This document shows, piece by piece, positions 55,159 to 64,000 of a stretch of DNA of 64,000 bases. Within the stretch, counting starts at the first letter, position 1, and the number at the start of each line of letters is the position of its first letter. This DNA comes from Sulfitobacter sp. OXR-159 (GTDB lineage Bacteria > Pseudomonadota > Alphaproteobacteria > Rhodobacterales > Rhodobacteraceae). The stretch spans positions 1,559,001 to 1,623,000 of the forward strand of contig NZ_CP139707.1 in the NCBI RefSeq assembly GCF_034377145.1, in the 5' to 3' direction. A program made the position numbers and the translations under genes. A model generated the notes under the pieces. That model made no database searches. It was not told the DNA's origin and saw nothing but the letters and a program-made list of their open reading frames with translations.

Positions 55159-57465
55159 GTGCAGCAGGGCGTCGGGGATTCAGGGGTTGGCGGGCAGGCC
55201 GGGCTCACGCGGCTATGGCTGCTTGGGGCGATGGCCGTGGCCACCGGTGCGCTCGCGCAGCGCAGCGCCGAGGCGTCGTTGAAGCTTGGCCTTACCGCAG
55301 CGGCGGTCACGCTCGGCTTGATTTCAATCGGTTACATGGCCCTCCGCCTGCGGGCGCGGACGTTGAACCAAGCCAGCACCGACGGGGTCGCCGATTTCAT
55401 CGCAAAAGACGGCACGCCCAGCTTTATCGCGTCGATCGACCGGCAAGTTATTTACTGCAATGAAGCGGCTCAGAAGCAGTTTGGCGACGGCAGCGAAGAG
55501 ACCCTCGCGCAGGCCCTGCGAACGCATTTCTCCAACCCCGTGGGTCTTCTCTACCGACTGCAGTCCCGTGCCACGGCAAGCGGCAACGCACGGGAAGAAG
55601 TGATCACCCGCGTCGGCCCGGTGCGCATATCCGTACACCATGTGTCGGCTGACCGCTTGCTTTGGCGGATCGAACCGGCACCAGCCCGCGCGGGACCCCG
55701 TGCCACCCAAGATAGCATGGCCTTGCCGATGGTCATGGTCGGTCGGGGCGGGACGATCCTTTTCATGAACGAGGCGGCTCGAATCTTCGTGGGGGACCGA
55801 GTGAAGTCCATGGACCGATTGTTCAACGCCATGCCACTGACATCGGGAACCGTGGCGGAAATATCCACCGCACAGGGCAACCGTCAGGTATTGGTGGCCG
55901 AAGTCGACGCCGGTGCCAACCGCCGTGCACTCTACCTCTTGCCTCCGCCCGATGGGGGTGTCTCAGCCAGTGAATTGGGATGGGAAACTTTTCAAGACCT
56001 CCCCGTGCCGATGATCAAGCTGGGGCCGGATGGGACCGTATTGGCGTTCAACCGAATGGCGGCCAAACTGCTCGGCGTCTCCCTGCGACGCGGCGCGCAT
56101 CTTTCACAGCTAATGGAGGGACTGGGCCGTTCTATCTCAGACTGGTTGAATGACAGTCTCGCAGGGCGATTGGTGCAGAAATCCGAATTTCTCAGGCTGA
56201 CCCGCACGGATCAGGAGATTTTCGTACAGGTCTCGCTGAACCGGATATCCGAAGGCGGAGAGGCCGCCCTGATCGCGGTGCTACAAGACGCGACCGAACT
56301 GAAATCGCTAGAGGCGCAATTCGTGCAGAGCCAAAAAATGCAGGCCATTGGTCAGCTAGCCGGCGGTGTGGCGCATGATTTCAACAACCTTCTGACCGCA
56401 ATTTCGGGCCATTGCGACCTCCTCTTGCTGCGCCATGACCAAGGCGATCCGGATTTCAGCGATCTGGTCCAGATTAATCAGAACGCCAATCGCGCAGCGG
56501 CGCTGGTGGGGCAGCTCCTCGCCTTCTCCCGCAAACAAACCCTCCGGCCCGAAACGCTGGACATGCGCGATACCTTGGCCGACCTTACCCATTTGCTGAA
56601 CCGTCTGGTGGGCGAGAAGGTAACGCTAACCTTAAACCATGACCCGGTCCTTGCGCCGATCCGTGCGGATAAACGCCAGTTGGAGCAGGTGTTAATGAAC
56701 CTCGTTGTCAATGCCCGCGATGCGATGCCCGCCGGGGGTGAAATTCGCATCCTGACGGAGGTGACAACACTCGACCAACCACTCGAGCGGGACCGGGTCA
56801 GCGTTCCCGCCGGGCGCTATGTCACAGTGCAGGTCCACGACGATGGCACCGGCATCCCGAAAGATAAGCTGCAAAAAGTGTTCGAGCCGTTTTTCACTAC
56901 CAAACGCACCGGCGAGGGGACCGGCCTTGGCCTCTCGACCGCCTATGGGATCGTCAAACAGACGGGCGGATTTATCTTTATCGACAGTGAGTTGGGGCGG
57001 GGAACCTGTTTTACTCTGTACTTTCCGGTCCTTGAGGGGCAGCCGCATACGGTTTCTCGAAAGACCGCCTCGCAGTCCGATCAGGGCCCGGTGCAACGAT
57101 CCGATGGGGTAATCCTGTTGGTCGAAGATGAAGCGCCGGTGCGGGCATTTGCCTCCCGTGCCCTACGCCTGCGCGGCTACACGGTGCTTGAAGCGGAATC
57201 CGCCGAAGCCGCACTGAAGATGCTCGAAGATCAAGAACTGGATATCGACGTCTTTGTAACGGATGTTGTCATGCCCGGCATGGACGGGCCCAGCTGGGTG
57301 CGCCAAGCTTTGAAACAACGACCGGACGTGCGGGTCGTTTTCGTTTCTGGCTATGCGGAGGGTAATTTCGGGCAGGAACAGTCAAAAATCCCCAATTCGG
57401 TTTTCTTGCCCAAACCCTTCTCCCTGACCGATCTGACCAATACGGTACATAACCAGTTACACTAA
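55159..57465 (+). CDS. cckA: Hybrid sensor histidine kinase CckA
   Basis: 768 residues. Two N-terminal membrane helices (about 17-34 and 43-62) are followed by PAS-like domains (about 80-170, 180-260, 280-385). HisKA has H406 in GGVAHDFNNLLTAISG. HATPase follows (GTGLGLSTAYGIVKQTGG), and the C-terminal receiver has phospho-acceptor D702 (VTDVVMPGMDG). CckA feeds phosphate through ChpT to CtrA and CpdR; in roseobacters this controls motility, gene transfer agents and cell differentiation. The start is GTG 55159 with AGGGGAA upstream. A CtrA-type box lies in its promoter region. Confidence 0.93.
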   Translation: MQQGVGDSGVGGQAGLTRLWLLGAMAVATGALAQRSAEASLKLGLTAAAVTLGLISIGYMALRLRARTLNQASTDGVADFIAKDGTPSFIASIDRQVIYCNEAAQKQFGDGSEETLAQALRTHFSNPVGLLYRLQSRATASGNAREEVITRVGPVRISVHHVSADRLLWRIEPAPARAGPRATQDSMALPMVMVGRGGTILFMNEAARIFVGDRVKSMDRLFNAMPLTSGTVAEISTAQGNRQVLVAEVDAGANRRALYLLPPPDGGVSASELGWETFQDLPVPMIKLGPDGTVLAFNRMAAKLLGVSLRRGAHLSQLMEGLGRSISDWLNDSLAGRLVQKSEFLRLTRTDQEIFVQVSLNRISEGGEAALIAVLQDATELKSLEAQFVQSQKMQAIGQLAGGVAHDFNNLLTAISGHCDLLLLRHDQGDPDFSDLVQINQNANRAAALVGQLLAFSRKQTLRPETLDMRDTLADLTHLLNRLVGEKVTLTLNHDPVLAPIRADKRQLEQVLMNLVVNARDAMPAGGEIRILTEVTTLDQPLERDRVSVPAGRYVTVQVHDDGTGIPKDKLQKVFEPFFTTKRTGEGTGLGLSTAYGIVKQTGGFIFIDSELGRGTCFTLYFPVLEGQPHTVSRKTASQSDQGPVQRSDGVILLVEDEAPVRAFASRALRLRGYTVLEAESAEAALKMLEDQELDIDVFVTDVVMPGMDGPSWVRQALKQRPDVRVVFVSGYAEGNFGQEQSKIPNSVFLPKPFSLTDLTNTVHNQLH

Positions 57466-57478
57466 GCTGAGGCGAGGA

Positions 57479-58072
57479 CTAAGGGATCGACTCGTAAAGC
57501 TCAAATTCCGCCGCGAATTTTCGGCGAAAGCGTTTTTCGACGTTTGGGGAAAGCGCCAATTCCATCTTGGGCGATACATTTTCTTGCCCCAAGGACAGAG
57601 TCACGTCGAGCCGCTCTTCCAAAAAACTACGCAGCCGGGCCTGATCTTCATAGCGGAAGTGGTGGGTGATGCCGGTGCCATTCGGTTGGGTCTCCATAAA
57701 CTTCAACTGGCTTCCAACATCGGCAAAACCCGGCTTGTCGCCTTTCATATAGGCGAGCACAAATTCGTCAAAAGTAACCCCAAAGGTGTTGTTGGGCTTA
57801 CCCTCCATGAAAGGGCGCTGCCGATAGCGGTACCAACTGCCAAGCCAAGAAATCGGCTCGCGCATGACGGCCATAAGTTCAAGCTCGGCGTCGCAGATCT
57901 TAAGGAACATGGGCCGAATAAACCGATTATACCGATAGACGGGCGCGTGTTTCAGCATAGGGGGATCGGAGATCACCATGTCCGCGCGGGGCGCGAGCGC
58001 CTTTTCATAGGCGGTGGTTCCGGTTTTGGGCACTGACAGAAAGGCCAGCCGTTCTTTGAAAAAAACAATCAC
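57479..58072 (-). CDS. Sulfotransferase-family protein
   Basis: 197 residues. The N-terminal FLSVPKTGTTAYEKAL matches the 5'-phosphosulfate loop of PAPS-dependent sulfotransferases, and MAVMREPISWLGSWYRYR matches the 3'-phosphate-binding region. It is short for a full sulfotransferase but similar to the bacterial Sulfotransfer family proteins common in roseobacters. No acceptor can be predicted. The start is GTG 58072. It is convergent with cckA (13 bp apart) and divergent from recA. Confidence 0.78.
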   Translation of the reverse strand: MIVFFKERLAFLSVPKTGTTAYEKALAPRADMVISDPPMLKHAPVYRYNRFIRPMFLKICDAELELMAVMREPISWLGSWYRYRQRPFMEGKPNNTFGVTFDEFVLAYMKGDKPGFADVGSQLKFMETQPNGTGITHHFRYEDQARLRSFLEERLDVTLSLGQENVSPKMELALSPNVEKRFRRKFAAEFELYESIP

Positions 58073-58166
58073 TCGCGTCTTATCCCAATCTGCACATGGT
58101 CACATCTATGTCGGGTAAACCATTTCTTTACCATTCCCGAGAAAACTTAAAGGACAAACAAAATCA

Positions 58167-58197
58167 TTGAAATGTTCTTCATTTACCCCCATATAGA
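58167..58197 (+). promoter_or_regulatory. Candidate recA promoter
   Basis: TTGAAA (58167-58172), a 19-bp spacer, TATAGA (58192-58197). The spacer is slightly long. The LexA box begins inside the -10 element, as expected for repression. Confidence 0.5.
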
Positions 58198-58210
58198 ACA
58201 TTAGACGAAC
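58196..58210 (+). promoter_or_regulatory. LexA (SOS) box of recA
   Basis: GAAC (58196-58199), seven bases ATTAGAC, GAAC (58207-58210). This is the exact reverse complement of the alphaproteobacterial LexA site GTTC-N7-GTTC, placed 66 bases upstream of the recA start. Confidence 0.85.
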
Positions 58211-58275
58211 ATAAGCGACACAGCGTGCAGGCGATTGCCGCCGGTGCGCCACTGTGACACTAAGGGATGAACCTA

Positions 58276-59346
58276 ATGGCAACGGCAGATCTTTTGACAA
58301 TGGACAGCAAGAAAACCGCAGAAAAGCAAAAGGCGCTCGACAGCGCGCTGGCCCAGATCGAACGTCAGTTCGGCAAAGGGTCGATCATGAAGCTGGGCGC
58401 CGAAGGGGCGATCCAGGACATCAAAGCCAGTTCCACAGGCTCGCTGGGCCTTGATATCGCGCTTGGCATTGGCGGTCTGCCGATGGGGCGTATCATTGAA
58501 ATTTATGGCCCGGAATCCTCGGGTAAGACAACTTTGACCCTGCACTGCGTCGCGGAACAGCAGAAAGCTGGCGGCGTCTGCGCCTTTGTCGATGCGGAAC
58601 ACGCGCTTGATCCGCAGTATGCGAAAAAGCTTGGCGTGGACATTGACGAGCTGCTTATTTCGCAGCCCGACACGGGCGAACAAGCCTTGGAAATCACTGA
58701 CACTCTTGTGCGATCTGGCGCCGTCAACATGGTTATCGTCGACTCAGTCGCGGCTCTGACGCCGAAGTCCGAGCTTGAAGGTGAGATGGGCGACAGCAGC
58801 GTAGGGGTTCAGGCCCGTTTGATGTCTCAAGCCATGCGTAAGCTGACGGGCTCGATCAGCCGGTCGAACTGTATGGTCATTTTCATTAACCAAATTCGGA
58901 TGAAGATCGGCGTCATGTTCGGGTCACCCGAGACGACAACGGGCGGTAACGCGCTGAAATTCTACTCCTCTGTCCGGCTCGACATCCGCCGCATCGGCGC
59001 GCTGAAAGACCGTGATGAGGTTGTCGGCAACGCGACAAAGGTCAAGATCGTCAAAAACAAAGTCGCGCCGCCGTTCAAGCAAGTCGAGTTCGACATCATG
59101 TATGGCGAAGGCATCTCCAAGATGGGCGAGTTGCTTGATCTTGGCGTAAAAGCTGGCGTGGTCGATAAATCAGGATCATGGTTCAGCTATGGGGATGAGC
59201 GGATCGGGCAAGGGCGCGAGAACGCGAAAACCTTCCTAAAGCAAAACACCGCCATGGCGTCGGAGATTGAGGATAAGATCCGCGCAGCCCATGGATTGGA
59301 CTTCGAAGGGTCCGGCGGCGATGACGCGGATATTCTCGAAGCGTAA
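58276..59346 (+). CDS. recA: Recombinase RecA
   Basis: 356 residues. It forms ATP-dependent filaments for strand exchange and triggers LexA self-cleavage. Walker A is GPESSGKTT, followed by YVDAEHAL-type [12 protein letters not shown], Walker [10 protein letters not shown], and the L2 region [18 protein letters not shown]. The start is ATG 58276 (MATADLL), with AAGGG nine bases upstream; the ATG at 58267 abuts the same sequence and is too close. SOS control is shown by the LexA box. A terminator follows at 59376. Confidence 0.97.
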   Translation: MATADLLTMDSKKTAEKQKALDSALAQIERQFGKGSIMKLGAEGAIQDIKASSTGSLGLDIALGIGGLPMGRIIEIYGPESSGKTTLTLHCVAEQQKAGGVCAFVDAEHALDPQYAKKLGVDIDELLISQPDTGEQALEITDTLVRSGAVNMVIVDSVAALTPKSELEGEMGDSSVGVQARLMSQAMRKLTGSISRSNCMVIFINQIRMKIGVMFGSPETTTGGNALKFYSSVRLDIRRIGALKDRDEVVGNATKVKIVKNKVAPPFKQVEFDIMYGEGISKMGELLDLGVKAGVVDKSGSWFSYGDERIGQGRENAKTFLKQNTAMASEIEDKIRAAHGLDFEGSGGDDADILEA

Positions 59347-59375
59347 ATGCGCTTTGGGTATTAAGATGCTGCAAC

Positions 59376-59406
59376 GGGGGCGTGGCCATGGGCTGCGCCC
59401 CTTTTT
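59376..59406 (+). terminator. recA terminator
   Basis: An 11-bp stem with two wobble pairs (GGGGCGTGGCC and GGCTGCGCCCC, loop ATG), followed by five T (59402-59406), 30 bases after the recA stop. Confidence 0.85.
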
Positions 59407-59484
59407 CGTGGGCAGGAACGGTGGACAGCGCCGGGGCTGAGGGGTATTTGGGATCGATCAAATCTGCCCCGGAAGGCCTCGCCC

Positions 59485-62142
59485 ATGAAGACGCTGAATG
59501 AAATTCGCTCAACTTTTCTGAATTATTTCGATGCGCAGGGGCATCAGATCGTGCCCTCTAGCCCCCTGGTGCCGCGCAACGACCCGACACTGATGTTCAC
59601 CGCTGCCGGTATGGTGCAGTTCAAGAACCTTTTTACCGGGGTGGAAACACGCGATTACAGCCGCGCCACGTCGGCACAGAAATGTGTGCGGGCGGGCGGC
59701 AAGCACAATGACCTCGACAACGTGGGCTATACCGTGCGGCACCACACGTTTTTCGAGATGCTGGGCAACTTCAGCTTTGGCGACTACTTTAAGGCCGAGG
59801 CGATCCCCTTTGCTTGGGACCTGCTGACCAAAGAGTTCGGCATTGATCCGAACCGGCTTTTGGTCACGGTGTACCACACGGATGAAGAAGCGGTTAAAAT
59901 TTGGAAGGCGCACACTGGCCTGCCGGATGAACGCATCATACGCATCGCGACGGATGATAACTTCTGGTCCGCTGGTCCAACGGGCCCCTGCGGGCCCTGT
60001 ACCGAGATTTTCTACGATCACGGTGACCACATCTGGGGTGGCCCTCCGGGATCGCCCGAAGAAGACGGGGACCGTTTCGTTGAGATCTGGAACCTCGTTT
60101 TCATGCAATACGAGCAGTTCGAGGATGGTACGCGCCAGCCGCTGCCCAACCAGTCGATCGATACCGGCATGGGGATCGAGCGGGTGGCGGCGCTGTTGCA
60201 AGGCACGAATGACAACTATGCCACGGACTTGATGCGCAACCTGATTGAGGCCAGCGCACATGCGTCTTCGACCGATCCCGACGGGCCGGGCAAGACCCAT
60301 CACCGGGTGATTGCCGACCATTTGCGGTCGACCTCTTTCCTGATTGCGGATGGGGTGATGCCTTCGAACGAGGGCCGGGGCTATGTGCTACGTCGGATTA
60401 TGCGACGGGCGATGCGCCACGCGCATTTGCTCGGCGTTAAGGACCCTTTAATGCATCAACTGGTACCATCATTGGTGCAGCAGATGGGCGCGGCTTACCC
60501 CGAATTGGGTCAGGCACAATCGCTCATCCGTGAGACGTTGTTGCTGGAGGAAACCCGTTTCCGCCAGACGCTTGATCGCGGTTTAAAGCTGCTGGATGAT
60601 GAATTGAGCGGTTTGCCCGAGGGGGCCACACTGCCGGGGGAGGCGGCGTTTAAGCTTTATGATACCTACGGTTTCCCGCTTGATCTAACGCAGGATGCGC
60701 TGCGCGAAAAAGGGCGCGCGGTGGATACCGACGGGTTCGACACCGCAATGGCGGCGCAGAAAGCGAAAGCTCGCGCGGCTTGGGCTGGGTCGGGTGAGGC
60801 TGCGGATGCCACCGTCTGGTTTGACGTGGCCGACAAAAGCGGCGTGACCGAGTTTTTGGGCTATGACACCGAAAGCGCCGAAGGGCAGATCGTGGCCTTG
60901 GTGCAAGGCAGTGATCAGGTGGATGCTGCCGCTGTGGGCAGTGATGTGCAGGTCGCGCTGAATCAGACGCCGTATTATGCGGAAAGCGGCGGGCAGGTCG
61001 GCGACACCGGGGTGATCCGCACGCAAACCGGTATCGTGAATGTGACCGACACACGCAAATCTGCAGGTGTCTTTGTGCATTTCGGCCATGTGGTCGAAGG
61101 CGAGGTGAAACCGGGTCAAACGGGTGTTCTTGAGGTTGATCGTTTGCGGCGCAGTGCCATCCGGGCCAACCATTCGGCCACGCACTTGCTGCATGAGGCC
61201 CTGCGCAATGCGCTTGGGGATCATGTGTCGCAGCGTGGTTCGCTTAACGCGCATGACCGTCTGCGGTTTGATTTCTCGCATGCCAAAGGGCTGACACAGG
61301 AGGAACTGACCCAAGTCGAGCGCGAGGTGAATGACTATATCCGCCAGAACACGCCGGTGGAGACGCGGATCATGACGCCGGATGACGCGCGGGCCATGGG
61401 GGCGCAGGCGCTTTTTGGTGAGAAATATGGTGATGAGGTGCGTGTCGTCTCGATGGGTCAATTGGAAGGTTCCGGCAAGGGAAGCGACAAATCGACCTAT
61501 TCGCTTGAGCTTTGCGGCGGTACCCATGTGCGTCAGACTGGGGATATTGGCGCTTTTGTTCTGCTGGGGGACAGTGCCAGCAGCGCGGGGGTGCGCCGGA
61601 TCGAGGCGCTGACCGGGACCGAAGCTCTGGCTTGGCTGCGGGAGCAAGAAGCGGCGCTGAGCCGGGTTGCGGCAGAGTTGAAAACAGCGACCAGCGACGT
61701 GCCCGAACGGGTGCGCGCCCTGCTTGACGAACGCCGGAGCCTGTCCAACGAAGTGGCGCAGCTGCGGCGCGAATTGGCGATGTCGGGCGGCGGTGCGGCC
61801 GCACCCGAAGCGCGTGAGGTGAATGGCGTCAAATTCATTGGCCAAGTCCTCAGCGGTATCACAGGCAAAGACCTACCCGGTCTGGTGGACGAGCATAAAG
61901 CCAAGCTGGGCTCTGGCGCGGTGCTGCTGATCGCCGATACCGGGGGCAAGGCTGCAGTCGCGGGCGGCGTGACACAGGATTTGACAGATCGCGTTTCGGC
62001 AGTCGACATGGTCAAAGCGGCGGTGGCCGAATTGGGCGGTAAGGGCGGCGGTGGTCGGCCCGACATGGCTCAGGGCGGTGGTGCCTCGGCAGAGAATGCA
62101 GAAGCGGCGATTGCCGCGGCTGAAAACATCTTGAAAGGATAA
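59485..62142 (+). CDS. alaS: Alanine--tRNA ligase
   Basis: 885 residues. The class II aminoacylation core is at residues 1-430 ([20 protein letters not shown] motif; [15 protein letters not shown]). The editing domain carries the zinc-binding motif pair [13 protein letters not shown] and [15 protein letters not shown]-terminal oligomerisation (C-Ala/DHHA1) domain includes [19 protein letters not shown] residues. Length and order match E. coli AlaRS. ATG 59485 follows GGAAGGCCTCGCCC. DUF1330 starts five bases after the stop. Confidence 0.97.
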   Translation: MKTLNEIRSTFLNYFDAQGHQIVPSSPLVPRNDPTLMFTAAGMVQFKNLFTGVETRDYSRATSAQKCVRAGGKHNDLDNVGYTVRHHTFFEMLGNFSFGDYFKAEAIPFAWDLLTKEFGIDPNRLLVTVYHTDEEAVKIWKAHTGLPDERIIRIATDDNFWSAGPTGPCGPCTEIFYDHGDHIWGGPPGSPEEDGDRFVEIWNLVFMQYEQFEDGTRQPLPNQSIDTGMGIERVAALLQGTNDNYATDLMRNLIEASAHASSTDPDGPGKTHHRVIADHLRSTSFLIADGVMPSNEGRGYVLRRIMRRAMRHAHLLGVKDPLMHQLVPSLVQQMGAAYPELGQAQSLIRETLLLEETRFRQTLDRGLKLLDDELSGLPEGATLPGEAAFKLYDTYGFPLDLTQDALREKGRAVDTDGFDTAMAAQKAKARAAWAGSGEAADATVWFDVADKSGVTEFLGYDTESAEGQIVALVQGSDQVDAAAVGSDVQVALNQTPYYAESGGQVGDTGVIRTQTGIVNVTDTRKSAGVFVHFGHVVEGEVKPGQTGVLEVDRLRRSAIRANHSATHLLHEALRNALGDHVSQRGSLNAHDRLRFDFSHAKGLTQEELTQVEREVNDYIRQNTPVETRIMTPDDARAMGAQALFGEKYGDEVRVVSMGQLEGSGKGSDKSTYSLELCGGTHVRQTGDIGAFVLLGDSASSAGVRRIEALTGTEALAWLREQEAALSRVAAELKTATSDVPERVRALLDERRSLSNEVAQLRRELAMSGGGAAAPEAREVNGVKFIGQVLSGITGKDLPGLVDEHKAKLGSGAVLLIADTGGKAAVAGGVTQDLTDRVSAVDMVKAAVAELGGKGGGGRPDMAQGGGASAENAEAAIAAAENILKG

Positions 62143-62147
62143 GGCCC

Positions 62148-62435
62148 ATGGGCGCACTCTGGATTGCACATGTCACCGTCACCGACGAAGAGGCATATAA
62201 GAAATACGCCGCCGGCGCCACAGAGGCCATTGCAGCGCATGGTGGCAAGTTCATCGCGCGGGGCGGGCGTTTCGTTCAGCTTGAGGGCAAGGAACGGCCG
62301 CGCAATGTCGTGGCGCGTTTCCCCGATGTTGAAACAGCGGAAAAATGTTACCATTCCGATGCTTATCAAGCTGCGTTGAGCCATGCGCGCGGCGCGTCCG
62401 AACGCGAATTGATGATCGTCGAAACCGAGGAATGA
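62148..62435 (+). CDS. DUF1330 family protein
   Basis: 95 residues of the ferredoxin-like DUF1330 fold (ALWIAHVTVTDEEAYKKYAAGA; HGGKFIARGGRFVQLEG; RNVVARFPDVETAEKCYHSDAYQAA). Function is unknown. It starts five bases after alaS with AAAGGATAAGGCCC upstream, so it is likely on the same transcript. A hairpin follows its stop. Confidence 0.88.
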   Translation: MGALWIAHVTVTDEEAYKKYAAGATEAIAAHGGKFIARGGRFVQLEGKERPRNVVARFPDVETAEKCYHSDAYQAALSHARGASERELMIVETEE

Positions 62436-62443
62436 TTGTAAAG

Positions 62444-62473
62444 CGCCCCGCCTGAATAGTAGGTGGGGCGTCT
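62444..62473 (+). terminator. Probable terminator after DUF1330
   Basis: A 10-bp stem with one wobble pair (CGCCCCGCCT and AGGTGGGGCG, loop GAATAGT), followed only by TCTT. It probably ends the alaS-DUF1330 transcript. Confidence 0.55.
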
Positions 62474-62517
62474 TGCGTTGATGGGGGAACCTTCGCCCCG
62501 AAAGGCGGTTGACCCAT

Positions 62518-63243
62518 ATGAACCTCAACCGACTATCCGCTTTCGCCCAATGGTGCCGCCGCCACGTGGAGGTGACCACTTTGGCCCTCATGGGCCTTTC
62601 CGTCATCGCCGTTTGGACCTTGGCCGAACTCACCGAAGAGGTCGTGGCAGGCAGCACCAGCAATCTTGACCGTGACATCCTATTGTTCCTGCGCACGCCG
62701 GGCGATCTGTCGGATCCCATTGGCCCGTGGTGGGTGGAAGAGATCGGCCGTGATTTGACAGCTTTGGGCGGTGTTGCAGTTTTGGTGCTAACGACCGTTG
62801 TGGTCTCGCTCTTTTTCTTGCTGCAACGACGGTGGTCTACCGCGCTCTACATCTTTGCGACTGTTGGCGGGGGGATCGTCTTGAGCAGTATCGCCAAGGA
62901 GTTCTTCGACCGGCCGCGCCCGGACCTTGTTCCGCATGGGTCATTGGTCCACACGGCGAGCTTTCCTTCGGGGCATTCGATGATGGCGGCTGTCGCTTAC
63001 CTCACGCTAGGGGCGATGGTGGCGCGGGCGCAGACGCGCCGCGCGCTCAAGGTCTATACGCTGGCGGTGGCCGTCTTGCTCACGCTGCTCGTTGGGGTCA
63101 GCCGTGTCTATATGGGGGTGCATTGGCCGACGGATGTGGCGGCAGGCTGGCTTGGGGGTGGTGCCTGGGCCATCCTTTGCCTGTTGGCCGCGCTTAGTCT
63201 GGCGAAACGCGGGCATATCGACAAAGAGGAAAGCGATCGGTAA
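62518..63243 (+). CDS. PAP2-family membrane phosphatase
   Basis: 241 residues with about five to six membrane helices. The three PAP2 phosphatase motifs are present: KEFFDRPRPDL, SFPSGHSMMAA, and SRVYMGVHWPTDVAAG. Likely substrates are phosphatidate, undecaprenyl pyrophosphate or related lipid phosphates at the periplasmic face. The start is ATG 62518 (MNLNRLS); a TTG three codons upstream sits closer to AAAGGCGG and remains possible. It is convergent with typA. Confidence 0.88.
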   Translation: MNLNRLSAFAQWCRRHVEVTTLALMGLSVIAVWTLAELTEEVVAGSTSNLDRDILLFLRTPGDLSDPIGPWWVEEIGRDLTALGGVAVLVLTTVVVSLFFLLQRRWSTALYIFATVGGGIVLSSIAKEFFDRPRPDLVPHGSLVHTASFPSGHSMMAAVAYLTLGAMVARAQTRRALKVYTLAVAVLLTLLVGVSRVYMGVHWPTDVAAGWLGGGAWAILCLLAALSLAKRGHIDKEESDR

Positions 63244-63272
63244 GGCCTGCGGCTTTTCCGGCGTCAGATGTG

Positions 63273-63309
63273 AAAACGGCAGCGCATCCTGGGATGCGCT
63301 GCCGTTTTT
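63273..63309. terminator. Bidirectional terminator between PAP2 and typA genes
   Basis: A 17-bp perfect inverted repeat (AAAACGGCAGCGCATCC at 63273-63289 and its complement at 63292-63308) with flanking A and T runs on both sides. It terminates both convergent genes. Confidence 0.9.
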
Positions 63310-63328
63310 ATTTTGTAAAAGTCGTGGC

Positions 63329-64000
63329 TTAGCTGGCTTTCGCCATGCGCTTGCGCTCATGCGGGTCGAGGTAACGCTTGCGCAGGCGGACCGCGTTCGG
63401 TGTCACTTCAACAAGCTCATCGTCGTCGATATAGGCGATGGCTTCTTCAAGGCTCAGCGTCATCGGCGTGGTCAAACGTACCGCTTCGTCGGTGCCCGAG
63501 GCGCGCACGTTGGTCAGCTTTTTGCCCTTCAGTGGGTTCACTTCAAGATCGTTTTCGCGGCTGTGCTCACCGATGATCATGCCGGTGTAAACGTCAGCCT
63601 GTGCGCCGATCATCATCTTGCCACGCTCTTCGAGGTTCCACAGGGCGAAAGCGACCGAGGAGCCGTTTTCCATGGAGATCAGAACGCCCGCGCGACGGCC
63701 CGGAATCGTGCCTTTGTGCGGTGCCCAAGAGTGGAAGACGCGGTTGATGACGCCCGTGCCGCGCGTGTCGGTCAGGAATTCGCCGTGGTAGCCGATCAGC
63801 CCGCGCGAGGGGACATGGGCGATGATGCGGGTCTTGCCCGCACCGGCTGGTTTCATCTCGACCAGTTCACCCTTGCGGGTGCCGGTGATCTTTTCGATGA
63901 CCGCGCCGGAGTATTCGTCATCCACGTCGATGGTGGCTTCTTCGATGGGCTCATGGCGGACGCCGTCGATCTCTTGGAAGAGAACCTGCGGGCGAGAGAT
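63329..64000 (-). CDS. typA: Translational GTPase TypA/BipA, C-terminal part (5' end outside window)
   Basis: The last 223 residues of TypA. Visible are the EF-G domain V-like region (GAVIEKITGTRKGELVEM) and the TypA-specific C-terminal domain (PSRGLIGYHGEFLTDTRGTGVINRVF; GLITMENG-type VLISMENGSSVAFALWNLEERG; ADVYTGMIIGEHSRENDLEVNPLKGKKLTNVRASG). TypA binds 70S ribosomes and supports assembly and stress growth. The GTPase domain lies beyond the window. The reading frame stays open to base 64000. Confidence 0.94.
   Translation of the reverse strand: MSRPQVLFQEIDGVRHEPIEEATIDVDDEYSGAVIEKITGTRKGELVEMKPAGAGKTRIIAHVPSRGLIGYHGEFLTDTRGTGVINRVFHSWAPHKGTIPGRRAGVLISMENGSSVAFALWNLEERGKMMIGAQADVYTGMIIGEHSRENDLEVNPLKGKKLTNVRASGTDEAVRLTTPMTLSLEEAIAYIDDDELVEVTPNAVRLRKRYLDPHERKRMAKAS

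Noticed and set aside
58267..58275. ATG 58267 as the recA start
   Set aside because: It abuts AAGGG with no spacing; ATG 58276 has normal spacing and the usual [11 protein letters not shown] N-terminus.

Overview
The window comes from a GC-rich alphaproteobacterium, most likely a marine Rhodobacteraceae (Roseobacter-group) species. The evidence is the ntrC-ntrY-ntrX-trkA-trkH-hfq-hflX gene order, a CckA-type hybrid kinase with a CtrA-type box upstream, a GAAC-N7-GAAC LexA box at recA, a Usg-family gene, and an acyl-CoA ligase that closely resembles DMSP-pathway DmdB. I saw no insertion sequence, prophage, CRISPR array, integrase or attachment site. The window reads as a dense, mostly housekeeping chromosomal segment of about 54 protein genes and one tRNA. 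No gene-free stretch exceeds 300 bp; the longest are 25157-25440 (holding a candidate small RNA) and 33497-33764 (nothing convincing).

Layout. 1-4345: the 3' part of ntrC, then the overlapping pair ntrY-ntrX. 4391-10657: a lipoprotein, potassium uptake (trkA, trkH), hfq-hflX, a GNAT acetyltransferase and a DUF2177 membrane protein. 10654-16428: a penicillin-acylase-family hydrolase coupled to rluE, a beta-hydroxyacid dehydrogenase, a Tat-type SYLF lipoprotein and hemB. 16548-25156: a small membrane protein, mfd, a Bcr/CflA-type exporter with an operator-like palindrome, a DsbA/FrnE-like oxidoreductase, an XRE-cupin regulator and an orphan YejA-like binding protein. 25222-36395: a candidate small RNA, bdhA with a patatin-like protein, a DUF502 protein, psuK-psuG, the head-to-head DUF4198/HupE pair, a divergent ThiE-like protein, a TrmJ-like methylase, ctaA and an M32 carboxypeptidase.

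36396-49258: a small secreted protein flanked by two CtrA-type motifs, gyrA, usg, a radical SAM enzyme, the coupled zwf-pgl-pgi operon (glucose 6-phosphate into Entner-Doudoroff/pentose phosphate flow and phosphoglucose interconversion), a DmdB-like ligase, a CHASE-type histidine kinase and tRNA-Gly(CCC). 49300-64000: a methyltransferase coupled to a corrinoid-activation (RACE) protein, guaB, rsmB, cckA, a sulfotransferase-like protein, recA, alaS, DUF1330, a PAP2 phosphatase and the 3' part of typA.

The most interesting leads are the isolated promoter/stem-loop/terminator unit at 25222-25331, the TTAA-N7-TTAA boxes at 36462, 36894 and 55096, the shared CATG start of two predicted metal-uptake genes at 30764, the palindrome at 21900, a radical SAM enzyme with extra cysteines, and the orphan RACE/methyltransferase pair. 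I did not see a clearly novel multi-gene system.
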